Shown one piece after another: positions 26,565 to 36,419 of a stretch of 64,000 nt of DNA. Origin of the DNA: Zobellia uliginosa (GTDB lineage: Bacteria > Bacteroidota > Bacteroidia > Flavobacteriales > Flavobacteriaceae); contig NZ_JAHKPY010000002.1 in the NCBI RefSeq assembly GCF_018860745.1, positions 62,001-126,000 of the forward strand, in the 5' to 3' direction. How positions within the stretch are numbered: position 1 is the stretch's first letter; every line of letters starts with the position of its first letter. The position numbers were made by a program, and so were the translations under genes. A model generated the notes under the pieces. That model saw nothing but the letters and a program-made list of their open reading frames with translations. It made no database searches and was not told the origin of the DNA.

Positions 26565-27563
26565 ATGAACAAACAATTATTATTTATAAAAAGACCACAA
26601 GGTGAAGCTAATGCTTCTACATGGTCATTAGAAACCAATCCCATTCCCGAGATTAGTGATGGAGAAATTTTGATAAAACAACATTATGTTTCGTTAGATC
26701 CGGCCATGCGTGGGTGGATGAACGATGCAAGATCGTATATAGCACCAATGGAAATCGGTTCGGTAATGAGAGCGGGTTCTGTAGGTGAGGTGGTTGCTTC
26801 TAAAAATCCAAAATTTGAAGTAGGCCAATATGTAGCTGGTACAGGTGGTGTTCAACAATATGCGGTAACGGACGGTAAAGGTTTTTATCCTGTAGACCCC
26901 AAATTGGCCCCACTACCTACTTATATCGGTTCCTTGGGAATGCCGGGAATGACCGCTTTTTTTGGAATACAGGAAGTAGGAAAGATTAAAGAAGGAGATA
27001 TAGTTGTTGTTTCGGGAGCTGCGGGTGCCGTTGGAAGTATAGTAGGGCAAATTGCCAAGATAAAAGGCTGCCACGTAGTAGGTATAGCAGGTGGTGCCAA
27101 AAAATGCAAATACGTAGTTGATGAACTTGGCTTTGATGCCTGCATAGACTATAAAAATGAAGATGTTAAAGAAAGATTAAAAGTGGAATGCCCAAAAGGG
27201 TTGGACGTCTATTTTGATAACGTTGGGGGTGAAATTTTAGATGCTGCACTTGGAAGATTACGGCTACATGCTAGAATCGTTATTTGCGGAGCTATTTCTC
27301 AATACAATAATAAAGAAGCGGTAAAAGGACCAAGTAATTATCTGTCGCTTTTGGTAAATCGTGCTAGTATGACCGGTATTGTAGTTTTTGATTGGGCAGA
27401 TAGATATAAAGAAGGCGCTGAGCAATTAGGTAAATGGATGGCACAAGGGAAAATCAAAAGTCGCGAAGACATTTATGAAGGAATTGAAAACTTTCCAGAA
27501 ACGTACAACAGACTTTTCTCAGGTGAGAAAATGGGAAAATTGGTATTGAAGGTAATTGAATAA
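26565..27563 (+). CDS. NADP-dependent medium-chain oxidoreductase (alkenal/prostaglandin reductase type)
   Basis: 332 residues of the zinc-free medium-chain dehydrogenase/reductase family. MRGWMND near the N terminus, GSLGMPGMTAFFG and the nucleotide motif SGAAGAVGSIVGQ (about 147-159) mark the leukotriene B4 12-hydroxydehydrogenase / alkenal double-bond reductase group, which also includes curcumin reductase. These enzymes reduce the alpha-beta double bond of enals and enones, including 4-hydroxy-2-alkenals. This fits a cluster handling oxidised lipids, but the actual substrate is inferred. Confidence 0.86.
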   Translation: MNKQLLFIKRPQGEANASTWSLETNPIPEISDGEILIKQHYVSLDPAMRGWMNDARSYIAPMEIGSVMRAGSVGEVVASKNPKFEVGQYVAGTGGVQQYAVTDGKGFYPVDPKLAPLPTYIGSLGMPGMTAFFGIQEVGKIKEGDIVVVSGAAGAVGSIVGQIAKIKGCHVVGIAGGAKKCKYVVDELGFDACIDYKNEDVKERLKVECPKGLDVYFDNVGGEILDAALGRLRLHARIVICGAISQYNNKEAVKGPSNYLSLLVNRASMTGIVVFDWADRYKEGAEQLGKWMAQGKIKSREDIYEGIENFPETYNRLFSGEKMGKLVLKVIE

Positions 27564-27640
27564 TCCCTTTCAAAAGCAGAACGTCTAAGACATCAAAGTT
27601 TAAATACGTAAAGCAAAGGGCGAAAACAAAAAACTGAAAA

Positions 27641-28618
27641 ATGAAAGCAATACGATGTAAAACATACGGTCCACCATCTACTTTGGTATTAGAAGAAGTT
27701 GATAACTTAAAGCCGGGAGCAAAGGAAGTTTTAGTAGAAGTGAAAGCATGCGGATTAAATTTTCCGGATACCCTTATAATACAAGGTTTATATCAATTTA
27801 AACCAGAATTACCTTTTACGCCAGGTAGTGATGTAGCGGGAGTTGTGAAGCAAGTAGGTGAAGGTGTTACTCATTTAAAAGTAGGTCAAGAAGTATTTGG
27901 TTTTGTTGCTCATGGTGGTCTTGCAGAAGAAGTTTTGGTACCGGCAAATGCCTGTTTCCCTAAACCACCCCAAATGAATTTTCCAACAGCCGCCTCATTT
28001 TTAATGGCCTATGGTACTTCCTACCATGCGCTAAAAGATAGAGGAGTATTGGCAGTAGGAGAAACCCTTCTGGTTTTGGGAGCATCTGGAGGCGTAGGGC
28101 TTGCAGCTGTAGAATTAGGTAAATTAATGGGGGCAAAGGTTATTGCTGCAGCTTCAACAGATGAAAAGTTGGCATTATGCAAGGAATATGGTGCCGATGA
28201 AATCATAAATTATACAACGCAAGATTTAAAAACAACCATTAAAGAGCTTACAAAAGGTAAAGGAGTAAATGTTGTATACGATCCGGTAGGTGGTTCGTAT
28301 TCTGAAGCAGCTTTTCGTGGTATTGCTAGAAACGGTAGATATCTGGTAGTAGGTTTTGCTGCTGGCGATATTCCAAAAATACCATTAAATCTTCCTTTGT
28401 TAAAAGAAGCGGCAGTAGTTGGTGTTTTTTGGGGGGCTTTTGCAATGAAGAACGCTAAGACAAATATGGAAAATACAATGGCCCTGATGAAATGGCACGC
28501 AGAAGGTAAATTGAAACCACACATTCACGCTATTTATGATCTGGAAGATACTTCAAAAGCAATGGAAGAAATGACCAATAGAAAAGTTAGGGGTAAACTG
28601 ATTGTAAAAGTTGATTAG
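27641..28618 (+). CDS. NADPH:quinone oxidoreductase-family protein (medium-chain reductase)
   Basis: 325 residues. LNFPDTLIIQGLYQFKP and PFTPGSDVAGVV near the N terminus and GASGGVGLAAVELGKLMGAK (about 146-165) are typical of the quinone oxidoreductase/crotonyl-CoA reductase branch without structural zinc. It would reduce a quinone or an enoyl compound with NADPH. It follows another medium-chain reductase by 77 bases in the same direction. Confidence 0.85.
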   Translation: MKAIRCKTYGPPSTLVLEEVDNLKPGAKEVLVEVKACGLNFPDTLIIQGLYQFKPELPFTPGSDVAGVVKQVGEGVTHLKVGQEVFGFVAHGGLAEEVLVPANACFPKPPQMNFPTAASFLMAYGTSYHALKDRGVLAVGETLLVLGASGGVGLAAVELGKLMGAKVIAAASTDEKLALCKEYGADEIINYTTQDLKTTIKELTKGKGVNVVYDPVGGSYSEAAFRGIARNGRYLVVGFAAGDIPKIPLNLPLLKEAAVVGVFWGAFAMKNAKTNMENTMALMKWHAEGKLKPHIHAIYDLEDTSKAMEEMTNRKVRGKLIVKVD

Positions 28619-28701
28619 TGTTTTTCATGAAACACGCTGTATAAAGTTGAAATCTAGTTAATTCTTATATGAATAAACAAGTAACAACAAAAACTATAAA
28701 A

Positions 28702-29439
28702 ATGAGATTAAAAAATAAAATAGCAGTAGTAACGGGAGGATCAAGAGGAATAGGTCAAGCCATATCTGAACTGTTCGCCAAAGAAGGGGCGACGGTAATT
28801 ATCGTAGACCTTTTGCCACAGGGGCAAGAAGTAGCTGATGCTATCAGTTCTAATGGAGGCAAAGCGGAATTCCATATTGTTTCCGTGACAGATAAATCTG
28901 CTATAGAAAAACTTTTTGCCGAAATCCATCAAAAGTATGGCAGCCTGGATATTTTAATTAATAATGCAGGTATTACTAGAGATAGAACACTTGAAAAAAT
29001 GAGTGAGGCAGAATTTGATTCCGTTGTTGAGGTGAACTTAAAAGGTGTCTTTTTATGTACACAAGCCGCTGCCGTTTATATGAAAGCTAACAAGTATGGT
29101 AGAATTGTTAGTGCAGCATCTAACGTGGGGTTACGAGGTAATTTTGGTCAAACAAATTATGCAGCCACTAAGGCGGGTGTCATTGCGATGTCAAAAACAT
29201 GGACAATGGAACTGGGTAAACACGGTATAACGGCAAACGCAGTTGCGCCAGGATTTACCATGACTGATATGGTAGCTAAAATTCCCGAAGAACACTTTGC
29301 AGCTATAAAAGACAGCATACCTTTAAAAACAGTAGCTCAACCTATTGATATTGCCTATGGTTATCTGTATCTGGCCTCAGATGAGGCACGCTTCGTTTCG
29401 GGCATTTGCTTAACAATTGATGGCGGAACTTCACGATAA
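28702..29439 (+). CDS. SDR, 3-oxoacyl reductase (FabG-like)
   Basis: 245 residues with TGGSRGIG, NNAGITRD, Ser in SAASNVG and catalytic YAATK, and the C-terminal CLTIDGGTSR. This matches FabG-type 3-oxoacyl-[ACP/CoA] reductases. I chose the Met at 28,702 (MRLKNKIAVVTGG), which gives the usual family length; the upstream Met at 28,669 adds an atypical 11-residue tail. The next gene starts five bases after the stop, so the FabG/MaoC pair is probably a reductase-dehydratase unit for beta-hydroxyacyl-CoA. Confidence 0.86.
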   Translation: MRLKNKIAVVTGGSRGIGQAISELFAKEGATVIIVDLLPQGQEVADAISSNGGKAEFHIVSVTDKSAIEKLFAEIHQKYGSLDILINNAGITRDRTLEKMSEAEFDSVVEVNLKGVFLCTQAAAVYMKANKYGRIVSAASNVGLRGNFGQTNYAATKAGVIAMSKTWTMELGKHGITANAVAPGFTMTDMVAKIPEEHFAAIKDSIPLKTVAQPIDIAYGYLYLASDEARFVSGICLTIDGGTSR

Positions 29440-29443
29440 GATT

Positions 29444-29908
29444 ATGGCAAAGCTAGAAATTCAAAATTTCAAAGAATTTAGAAAGTTAGAAGGAAAGCAA
29501 TTGCCAGATGGCGACTGGATGATTGTTACCCAAGAGATGATTAATGATTTTGCGAAAGCAACGGGAGATTTTCAATGGATACACGTTGATGTTGAAAAAG
29601 CAAGGAAACACTCACCCTTTAAAAAACCGGTAGCCCATGGTTTCATGTCGGTATCGTTGCTTTCAAAAATGCTGGAAGATGCTATTCATGTCAAATCAGC
29701 TCAAATGGGAGTAAATTATGGGCTGAATAAAGTCCGTTTTCCTAGTCCCGTTTTAGTCGATAGTAGACTACGACTGGTGGGAAGCATATCAAATATTGAA
29801 AATTATGGCGATACCGGGTTAAAAGTGACTTGGCACTGTACAATTGAGATTGAAGGCTCTGAAAAACCAGCGTGTGCTGCTGAATTTTTGAGTTTAATGT
29901 TTGAGTGA
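29444..29908 (+). CDS. MaoC-family (R)-specific enoyl-CoA hydratase/dehydratase
   Basis: 154 residues, single hot-dog domain. FAKATGDFQWIHVDVEKARKH contains the hydratase Asp and His (motif D-x4-H). PVAHGFMSVSLLSKML completes the active-site signature. The start at 29,444 (MAKLEIQNF) is chosen because it lies just behind the FabG-like stop. It hydrates trans-2-enoyl-CoA to the (R)-3-hydroxy form. Confidence 0.88.
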   Translation: MAKLEIQNFKEFRKLEGKQLPDGDWMIVTQEMINDFAKATGDFQWIHVDVEKARKHSPFKKPVAHGFMSVSLLSKMLEDAIHVKSAQMGVNYGLNKVRFPSPVLVDSRLRLVGSISNIENYGDTGLKVTWHCTIEIEGSEKPACAAEFLSLMFE

Positions 29909-29972
29909 CCCTTTTTTAGGGGCTTTCCCAATGGTGCTTTTTAAATGATTAACTAAAACAAAATACAAACAA

Positions 29973-31793
29973 ATGACTAGACTGTTCGATCTTCTTTATC
30001 ATCAATTAGAACATCATCCACTTGACAAATCATTAAATGGTAGGGATACAAATGGAAATTGGCGATCATATAGTTCCAGGGAGGTCGTTGAAGCTGCCGA
30101 ACAAGCTGCTTCAGGTTTGTTGGAATTGGGTTTACGGCCCGGTGACAAGGTTGGTTTGGTAGTCTATAAGAACAGACCGGAATTTGTGATTATGGATTTC
30201 GCTATTCAGATTGTAGGAATGGTGAGCATTCCACTTTACCCTACTATTAGCGTAGGGGAGTATGAGTATATCTTAAATGAAGCCGAAGTAAAAGCTGCTT
30301 TTTGTGGTGCGGGTGATTTGTTTGATAAGTTAACCGAATCTAAAAATAAGGTAAATAGTTTAGAGCATATTTTTACTTTTGATGAGCATCCGAAGGGAAG
30401 GTTTTGGAAAACTATTTTTAATTCAAAACAGATTGAGAGAATTAGTCAAATAAAAAAAGGTATTGGAGCTCAAGACTTAGCCACTATAATTTATACATCT
30501 GGTACAACAGGAAATCCCAAAGGAGTGATGCTTACGCACACAAATATTATGCATGTGGTAAGAGAAACTACACAACATATGGCAGCTAAAACAGGAGACC
30601 AAGTGTTAAGTTTTTTACCAATGTGCCATATTTTTGAAAGAGCGGTCCTATTCGTATATATTCAGAAAAGTACGAACATATTTTTTGCAGGAACTGATAA
30701 TCTAAGTGGCCCTGATGGGGATTTGGCCTCTGTAAAACCTGCAACATTTGCCACGGTTCCTAGATTATTAGAGAAAGTATACGAAGCTATTTATAACAAA
30801 GGACTTTCACTAGAAGGATCAAAGAAAAAACTTTTTTTCTGGGCATTGGCATTAACCGATGATTGGGAACCCAATCAAAAACTATCTTTAGGAAAAAAAA
30901 TAAAATGGAAAATTGCCGATAAGCTGATTTTTAGCAAATGGAGAGAAGCTTTGGGTGGCAACATTAATGCTATCGTAACTGGCGCAGCTCCTTGTCCGGT
31001 TAAGATTATGCGTGTTTTTTGTGCAGCGGGCATTCCAATTCGTGAAGGCTATGGACTAACCGAAACATCACCTACATTGACCGTTAATACCATGGAACCA
31101 GATGGCGTAATGTTAGGTACAGCCGGGCCAATAATAGATGGTGTTGAAATACTTATTGATCAAGAAAGTGGAGATTACCAAGAAGGCGAAGGAGAAATTT
31201 TAGCTCATGGTCCAAATGTAATGTTAGGCTACTACAAAAAATCAGAAGTTAATGCACAGGTTTTCTGTGAAAAAAACAATAAACGTTGGTTTAGAACGGG
31301 AGATATAGGCAAGTTGGTAAAAGGGCCATCAGGTCGTGAGTATTTAAAGATTACAGATAGAAAAAAAGAACTTTTAAAAACCTCTGGTGGAAAATATGTG
31401 GCTCCGGCACCGATAGAAAACAGATTGCGTGAAGAATTTTTGATAGAGCAAATGATGGTAATTGGTGATAAACAAAAATTCGTTTCTGCATTAATTGTTC
31501 CTGCCGAAGAAGCTCTTAGAAACTACTGCCATAAAAAAGAGATTAATTGGACTAGTTTAGAGGAGATCATTCTACATAAAAAAGTGATAAAAAAGTATCA
31601 AAAAATAATTGATAAATACAATCCGGAGTTCAGTCACGTTGAGCAAGTAAAAAAGTTTAAACTTATTTCTACTCCATGGCTTCCTGTTCACGAAAATGGG
31701 TCAGATGCAGAATTAACACCTACACTCAAATTAAAGCGTAGAGTAATAAGAGAAAAGTTCAAAATTGAGATTGCCGATATCTACAAGGAATAG
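29973..31793 (+). CDS. Long-chain acyl-CoA synthetase (AMP-binding, FadD15/FAA type)
   Basis: 606 residues, longer than the first ligase of the cluster and of the eukaryote-like long-chain subfamily. YTSGTTGNPKGVMLTH (about 172-187), EGYGLTETSPTLTVN, GEILAHGPNVMLGYYKK and the linker DRKKELLKTSGGKYVAP are diagnostic. It activates long-chain fatty acids to CoA esters, probably feeding beta-oxidation by the upstream genes. It is the last gene of the co-directional cluster. Confidence 0.9.
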   Translation: MTRLFDLLYHQLEHHPLDKSLNGRDTNGNWRSYSSREVVEAAEQAASGLLELGLRPGDKVGLVVYKNRPEFVIMDFAIQIVGMVSIPLYPTISVGEYEYILNEAEVKAAFCGAGDLFDKLTESKNKVNSLEHIFTFDEHPKGRFWKTIFNSKQIERISQIKKGIGAQDLATIIYTSGTTGNPKGVMLTHTNIMHVVRETTQHMAAKTGDQVLSFLPMCHIFERAVLFVYIQKSTNIFFAGTDNLSGPDGDLASVKPATFATVPRLLEKVYEAIYNKGLSLEGSKKKLFFWALALTDDWEPNQKLSLGKKIKWKIADKLIFSKWREALGGNINAIVTGAAPCPVKIMRVFCAAGIPIREGYGLTETSPTLTVNTMEPDGVMLGTAGPIIDGVEILIDQESGDYQEGEGEILAHGPNVMLGYYKKSEVNAQVFCEKNNKRWFRTGDIGKLVKGPSGREYLKITDRKKELLKTSGGKYVAPAPIENRLREEFLIEQMMVIGDKQKFVSALIVPAEEALRNYCHKKEINWTSLEEIILHKKVIKKYQKIIDKYNPEFSHVEQVKKFKLISTPWLPVHENGSDAELTPTLKLKRRVIREKFKIEIADIYKE

Positions 31794-31960
31794 GTATAAA
31801 AAAGAATATTAGAAGTTTGGAATAAACCAGGGAAAAACTTTAGGTTACCAATATTAATAGGGGCTATAATATGTGCGATTGTTTCATCTTATTGTAGGTT
31901 ACTTACCTTTAAGATTCCAAGAGGTGTACTATACTAGTACTAGTATGATTAACCTATATT

Positions 31961-33193
31961 CTAATGCTCCAGAGAATTTAGGTATTCATTAATAAGATCA
32001 ATACCCTCTGTATGTTTTATACTAGTGCCAACTAGTGGCATGAAATACCCAGGTATTTGCGTGCCCATTCTATCGGTAATTTGTGTTCGTTCCAAGTAAA
32101 TGTTACTTTCCTCGAGAGAGCTTTCGAAAGTAAAAGTGAATTTATCTCCAAAATCTCTATTGTAAGAGCCTCCTTTTTGATGACAATGTGCACAATTTAC
32201 ATCTAAGTATGCCCGAGCACGTTCTTCTAAGGGTAAATTTGTATCTGACCAATCAGGAAGGACAGGGATTTCTGAAACATCGGGAGCCCCAACTAGCATA
32301 TTGTTATCTTTAAAGAACTGAAGAATATTTTGACCTCTATGCTCAAAATTCATAGCCCTTGCTTTTGGTCCAATGGGTATGATTTTTCCATTGAGTTCAT
32401 GACATTGTATGCACATGGTATTTGAAGGAACCACATAATCTATGGTTTTCGAAATTCCTAGACTATCAACCCAATCTACCTGTAGGTTATGTGCATCATC
32501 ATCTAAAACAGCATCTGTCTGATCTTCATTCCAAAAATAATTCCGAACCAACCATTGTCCCTTTTTTTTAATCAAAACTCTTGTCTCAATACATTTTTTT
32601 CCTAATGAAGGGTCTCTTTCGTCTTTCAGATAATAGAAGGTTTTAGCAAGTATTGTATTATCGGGAAAATCTAATAAATTACCTCCCTTATAGGTAATTT
32701 GCTTGTCCTCTGGTAAAGCCACAACGCGAAGTTTATATGAATAGTCAGTGAATAGGGGAGTACTCATACCATACTCAAATACATTATCATTGAGCTGTAA
32801 ATCGGACATATTATCTTTAAACAGCTTTAGTTCAGATAATCTGGGTAAAAATTCAGGTACGGCGTAAACCTTCACGGTTGGATTGCCATACGGGTTATTA
32901 CCGGCAGAAAGTTCATCTTCATTATTTAGACCATCATTATCACAATCACCAGCTAACCATATGAAGTTAGATGAATTAAACGAGGAATATTCCGATGTAT
33001 GTGGAGGGTCGCAAGGGTTGTTTTTATCCGTACCATTTATTACTTCTTCGCTATCGAAAATTCCATCTCCATCCGTATCAATATCGTAATCTTCAAAATC
33101 ACCGGAGTAATCCGTGTTACACGAATGAATTCCAACAAGCAAAATGACCAACATAAGTATGAAGGGTAGCTTTGAGCTTTCTGTTTTATTCAT
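31961..33193 (-). CDS. Diheme c-type cytochrome lipoprotein (SO_2930-like)
   Basis: 410-residue lipoprotein: signal sequence ending in GIHSC (Cys about 25), then aspartate-rich calcium-binding repeats (DTDGDGIFDSEE and GDCDNDGLNNEDE, about 40-95). The cytochrome part has two haem-attachment motifs, CIQCH (Cys 261) and CAHCH (Cys 334), and a conserved WxxGF-type middle region. It is predicted at the periplasmic or outer face of a membrane as an electron carrier. It follows the propeller/malectin gene by 56 bases in the same direction, which suggests that it accepts electrons from that protein. A truncated paralogue sits at 2,590-3,325. Confidence 0.86.
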   Translation of the reverse strand: MNKTESSKLPFILMLVILLVGIHSCNTDYSGDFEDYDIDTDGDGIFDSEEVINGTDKNNPCDPPHTSEYSSFNSSNFIWLAGDCDNDGLNNEDELSAGNNPYGNPTVKVYAVPEFLPRLSELKLFKDNMSDLQLNDNVFEYGMSTPLFTDYSYKLRVVALPEDKQITYKGGNLLDFPDNTILAKTFYYLKDERDPSLGKKCIETRVLIKKKGQWLVRNYFWNEDQTDAVLDDDAHNLQVDWVDSLGISKTIDYVVPSNTMCIQCHELNGKIIPIGPKARAMNFEHRGQNILQFFKDNNMLVGAPDVSEIPVLPDWSDTNLPLEERARAYLDVNCAHCHQKGGSYNRDFGDKFTFTFESSLEESNIYLERTQITDRMGTQIPGYFMPLVGTSIKHTEGIDLINEYLNSLEH

Positions 33194-33249
33194 TTTGATG
33201 TGTTTAAAAAACTCTCAAACATGTTAGTATCATTCTGAGAATATGGTAT

Positions 33250-36200
33250 TTATTTTTGTAATAGTATTTTAAAAATCAGTCTTTTACCTTTATTGGTTTC
33301 AAAATTCAGAAAATAAATTTGACCTGAACTCAAGGTTTCTATAGGTATCTCGTATAACCCATTTGAAACTACATCTTTAGCATTATAAATACCTACTATT
33401 CTTCCGGAGGAATCATAAAGATAAATTTTAGTAACCTTAACCAAATCAATACCATTATCTATTATTCTAACCCGGGCTACGTCTTTGGCAGGGTTTTTCA
33501 TTAGTATACCAATAATATTTTCATTCTCTTTGTTTGCATCTTCAACAATAATGGTAGTGCTCTGCGTATGAGTCAACCCATTGTTGTCTTTTACGGTTAA
33601 AGAGATTTCATATGAACCTTTTTCACTAAAAACATGACTAAATTCTATCTCGGAAGAAATTGTGGGCCCATCGTCAAAACTCCACGAATAATCTGTTATT
33701 TCAACGTCATCTGTAGAATTTGAAGCAGAAAAAACGACTTTTAACGGAGCAGTACCATTTTCAGGACTTGCATTGATTAGAGCAACGGGGTTCTGATTTA
33801 GGTTCTTGTTAACCGTAATATTTAGACTGGTCGTATTTTTATGTCCATCTATATCCTTAACAGTCAATTCTACGTTGTATACACCGGCATTTACAAAGGT
33901 GTGTTTTGGATTTGATTGAGTAGAGGTTGCGGAACCATCTTTAAAATCCCATAGATAGCTAACTATGGCTTTATCATCAATTGATTTGTCACCTGAAAAA
34001 GTTACGTCTAATGGAGCCGCTCCGCTCGTTGGTATTGCACTGGCAACTGCTATAGGGGCAGTATTTGCCTCTGCTAATATTTCAATGGCCGAAACTTTGG
34101 GACTATTTACTCCACCTGTACCCGGCAGTGAAGTAAAATTCAGATTAATTTCACCATCTGAAATAGTAATCATGAATGATTTTGCTATGGCAGCCTCGGC
34201 ACCTGTATCAGCAAAAATATCGTAATTGTCCAAAACTAGATTATCTTCGATATTTACATCAAAAATCCGTTTTCCAATACCACCTTCAGTACCACCCATT
34301 GCACCATAATAAATTTCAGCAAAATGCAGTATTACCTCGTACTTTCCATTGGGAACGGGAATTTTATAATTCAAATCACGTTTTGAGTCAAAGCGTTCAG
34401 TTTGATATAAAGGAGTTACTTGAGCACTAGAATTAGTATAAGTTTGTCCGTTAAAATAATAATGATCTGCTACAAAGAGATTACCCTCGTAGCTTATTTC
34501 AGGTCCGCCAACATTAATTCTATAGGGAAATGTTAACTTATCTCCTTCTATAGGTTCAAAAACTACAATTTTTCCATTTAAAGTTCCTGCCCATATAGTA
34601 CCGGGAAATATCTCATAATCGCCATTACAAGTAAGACCCAAGGCGTTACCGCCGATTCCCTCTAAAAACGTGGATGTAAATTTCTTTGAGGTACCATCAG
34701 CATTTAGTTCTACCCTCCTTATAATCCCTTGACTTGAACCGGCAAGGAGATTTCCTTTGAGAGCTTCATTAAAATTAGAGGCAGTATATTCATCAATACT
34801 ATTTGTATTCGTAGTCCAAGTAGTAATAGCGTTATCATCTAACCCGTCAGGGTTTGTGACTCCTGGGCCACGCCAATCTCCCTCTACACTATTAGCTGTT
34901 ACAACTGGTGGCCAATTTGCCGGTAATGCAATACTTGCATTGGTAGTGGAACCTGGAGTAGAGCCATCCGGGTCGTATATTTTTGTTCTAAATATGGACC
35001 CGTTCGTTCCCAAATTTTCGGGAGCTGTGAATAGACCGGCACCTATTGGATTTGCTCTTGTAGGATTGGGATGACCTCCATAAAAACTCCCAAAATTATA
35101 CTGGTCTTTGTTCGTGGTTATTAATTGTAAATGGTCCAGATTGTTCATAAACTCACCGTCACTAGCTGCTGATTCAGAATTACTACCTATTTCCTTTACA
35201 TTATAGGCGTTGGTTACATTAGAGTTTCCTTCATTTACCGGAAGACCGCCCCACCCGCCATTAGCTCCGTTATCTGTGGCGTAAACCGCGCCAGATTTGG
35301 TTATTACTAAATCATATGGGTTACGGTAACCTGGAGAAAAAATCTGCACTGGTCCATCTGGAACGATAATTGCCTGGTTTAAGCCATCATTACCACCCCA
35401 AGGGTCATTTTTGTCTACACCGTTATATGCTGGGTTGTTCGGATCAATTATGCCATTAACATTCGGTCTGGAAGGATCATCTAAAGTAGGAAGGTCATAA
35501 ATGTAACTACGCCCGTTATCATCAAGTACTGGCATTTTTTTTATAGCTGTTAAGTTTATGGAAAGTATGGCTCCTGACAAGGCATATTCACATAAATAGC
35601 TGAAATTCATGGATGGCGAACCACCATTTGCATGCCCACCTTGCGCCACAATTAGATAATCTATACCATTAATTGTAGTAAATTCAAGTCCGTTAGTTGC
35701 ATGGTTTTCTTCTGACCTAGGTAATCCTCTTACCAAATCTATAACATCCCACGCACTACCATTCCATGTAAGTTGGGTAATTACGCCAGAGTTGGTATCA
35801 AGATCAACATCTCCAAAGCCACCATCAGATCCCGACCCGACCCGATAATCACTTGAGGTTACGTATAAGACAGGGTTTTCCGCTGTTCCAGTAACGGCTA
35901 AACCAGTTGACTCTCTGCTGTTACAATTTGCTGAAGGACCGCTACATGGAGTGCCATCGTCATCATGGTTTGTTATATTCTTTACCCATGCAATAGTTTC
36001 CTTTGCGGTTACTACATAATTATCGGACGCATTTCGTTTGACAGTTAAGGCATAAATTGTTCCTGAATATTCCAATACATATAAACGACCATCAGGCCCA
36101 AAACTCAAGGAAGTAGTTATAGGAGCCGTACCAAAACCATTAAAGTTTAAGTTGCTCTTTTCAAAATCTATTTGAGCATGTACAGGGTTGGAAATTAAAC

Positions 36201-36276
36201 CAATAGAAATACATAAAAATAGGCCCAGAAAGAATTGTAGACTACTAAAGCAGGGGTTTTTCAAGGTCAATTTCAT
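33250..36276 (-). CDS. Secreted beta-propeller (sugar/PQQ-dehydrogenase-like) protein with malectin, two PKD domains and type IX sorting tail
   Basis: 1,008 residues. A signal peptide ends at about 35 (NPVHAQ). Residues 40-560 read as a glucose/sorbosone-dehydrogenase-like beta-propeller with SFGPDGRLYVLEYSGTI and SPGYRNPYDLVITKSG. A malectin-type carbohydrate-binding domain is at about 579-732 (YRINVGGPEISY), PKD domains at about 750-812 and 829-912 (YLWDFKDGS and YSWSFDDGP), and a type IX secretion C-terminal domain at about 916-1008 (YLYDSSGRIV). It is probably exported to the cell surface. The next gene is a diheme cytochrome, consistent with an extracellular oxidation coupled to electron transfer. 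Two Crp/Fnr-type sites drive leftward promoters upstream. Confidence 0.84.
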   Translation of the reverse strand: MKLTLKNPCFSSLQFFLGLFLCISIGLISNPVHAQIDFEKSNLNFNGFGTAPITTSLSFGPDGRLYVLEYSGTIYALTVKRNASDNYVVTAKETIAWVKNITNHDDDGTPCSGPSANCNSRESTGLAVTGTAENPVLYVTSSDYRVGSGSDGGFGDVDLDTNSGVITQLTWNGSAWDVIDLVRGLPRSEENHATNGLEFTTINGIDYLIVAQGGHANGGSPSMNFSYLCEYALSGAILSINLTAIKKMPVLDDNGRSYIYDLPTLDDPSRPNVNGIIDPNNPAYNGVDKNDPWGGNDGLNQAIIVPDGPVQIFSPGYRNPYDLVITKSGAVYATDNGANGGWGGLPVNEGNSNVTNAYNVKEIGSNSESAASDGEFMNNLDHLQLITTNKDQYNFGSFYGGHPNPTRANPIGAGLFTAPENLGTNGSIFRTKIYDPDGSTPGSTTNASIALPANWPPVVTANSVEGDWRGPGVTNPDGLDDNAITTWTTNTNSIDEYTASNFNEALKGNLLAGSSQGIIRRVELNADGTSKKFTSTFLEGIGGNALGLTCNGDYEIFPGTIWAGTLNGKIVVFEPIEGDKLTFPYRINVGGPEISYEGNLFVADHYYFNGQTYTNSSAQVTPLYQTERFDSKRDLNYKIPVPNGKYEVILHFAEIYYGAMGGTEGGIGKRIFDVNIEDNLVLDNYDIFADTGAEAAIAKSFMITISDGEINLNFTSLPGTGGVNSPKVSAIEILAEANTAPIAVASAIPTSGAAPLDVTFSGDKSIDDKAIVSYLWDFKDGSATSTQSNPKHTFVNAGVYNVELTVKDIDGHKNTTSLNITVNKNLNQNPVALINASPENGTAPLKVVFSASNSTDDVEITDYSWSFDDGPTISSEIEFSHVFSEKGSYEISLTVKDNNGLTHTQSTTIIVEDANKENENIIGILMKNPAKDVARVRIIDNGIDLVKVTKIYLYDSSGRIVGIYNAKDVVSNGLYEIPIETLSSGQIYFLNFETNKGKRLIFKILLQK

Positions 36277-36340
36277 TTAAAAAAATCAATTTTAAACAAT
36301 TGGCAGCTATCGATCTTATCGTAAACAATCAATAAAAATG

Positions 36341-36383
36341 TAAAAATAGTAGCATTGAAATTCTTAAAAAATGACGCATGTCA
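36341..36383 (-). promoter_or_regulatory. Promoter 1 of the exoprotein/cytochrome operon: TGA-N6-TCA site plus -7 element
   Basis: TGACGCATGTCA lies at 36372-36383. On the minus strand, after exactly 23 nt, TATTTTTA (36348 to 36341) matches the Bacteroidota -7 consensus TAnnTTTG at all but the last base. The start codon at 36,276 is 64 bases further on. Confidence 0.6.
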
Positions 36384-36419
36384 TAAAACTAAATTTGCTG
36401 CACTTTTAACGGTTCCGAG

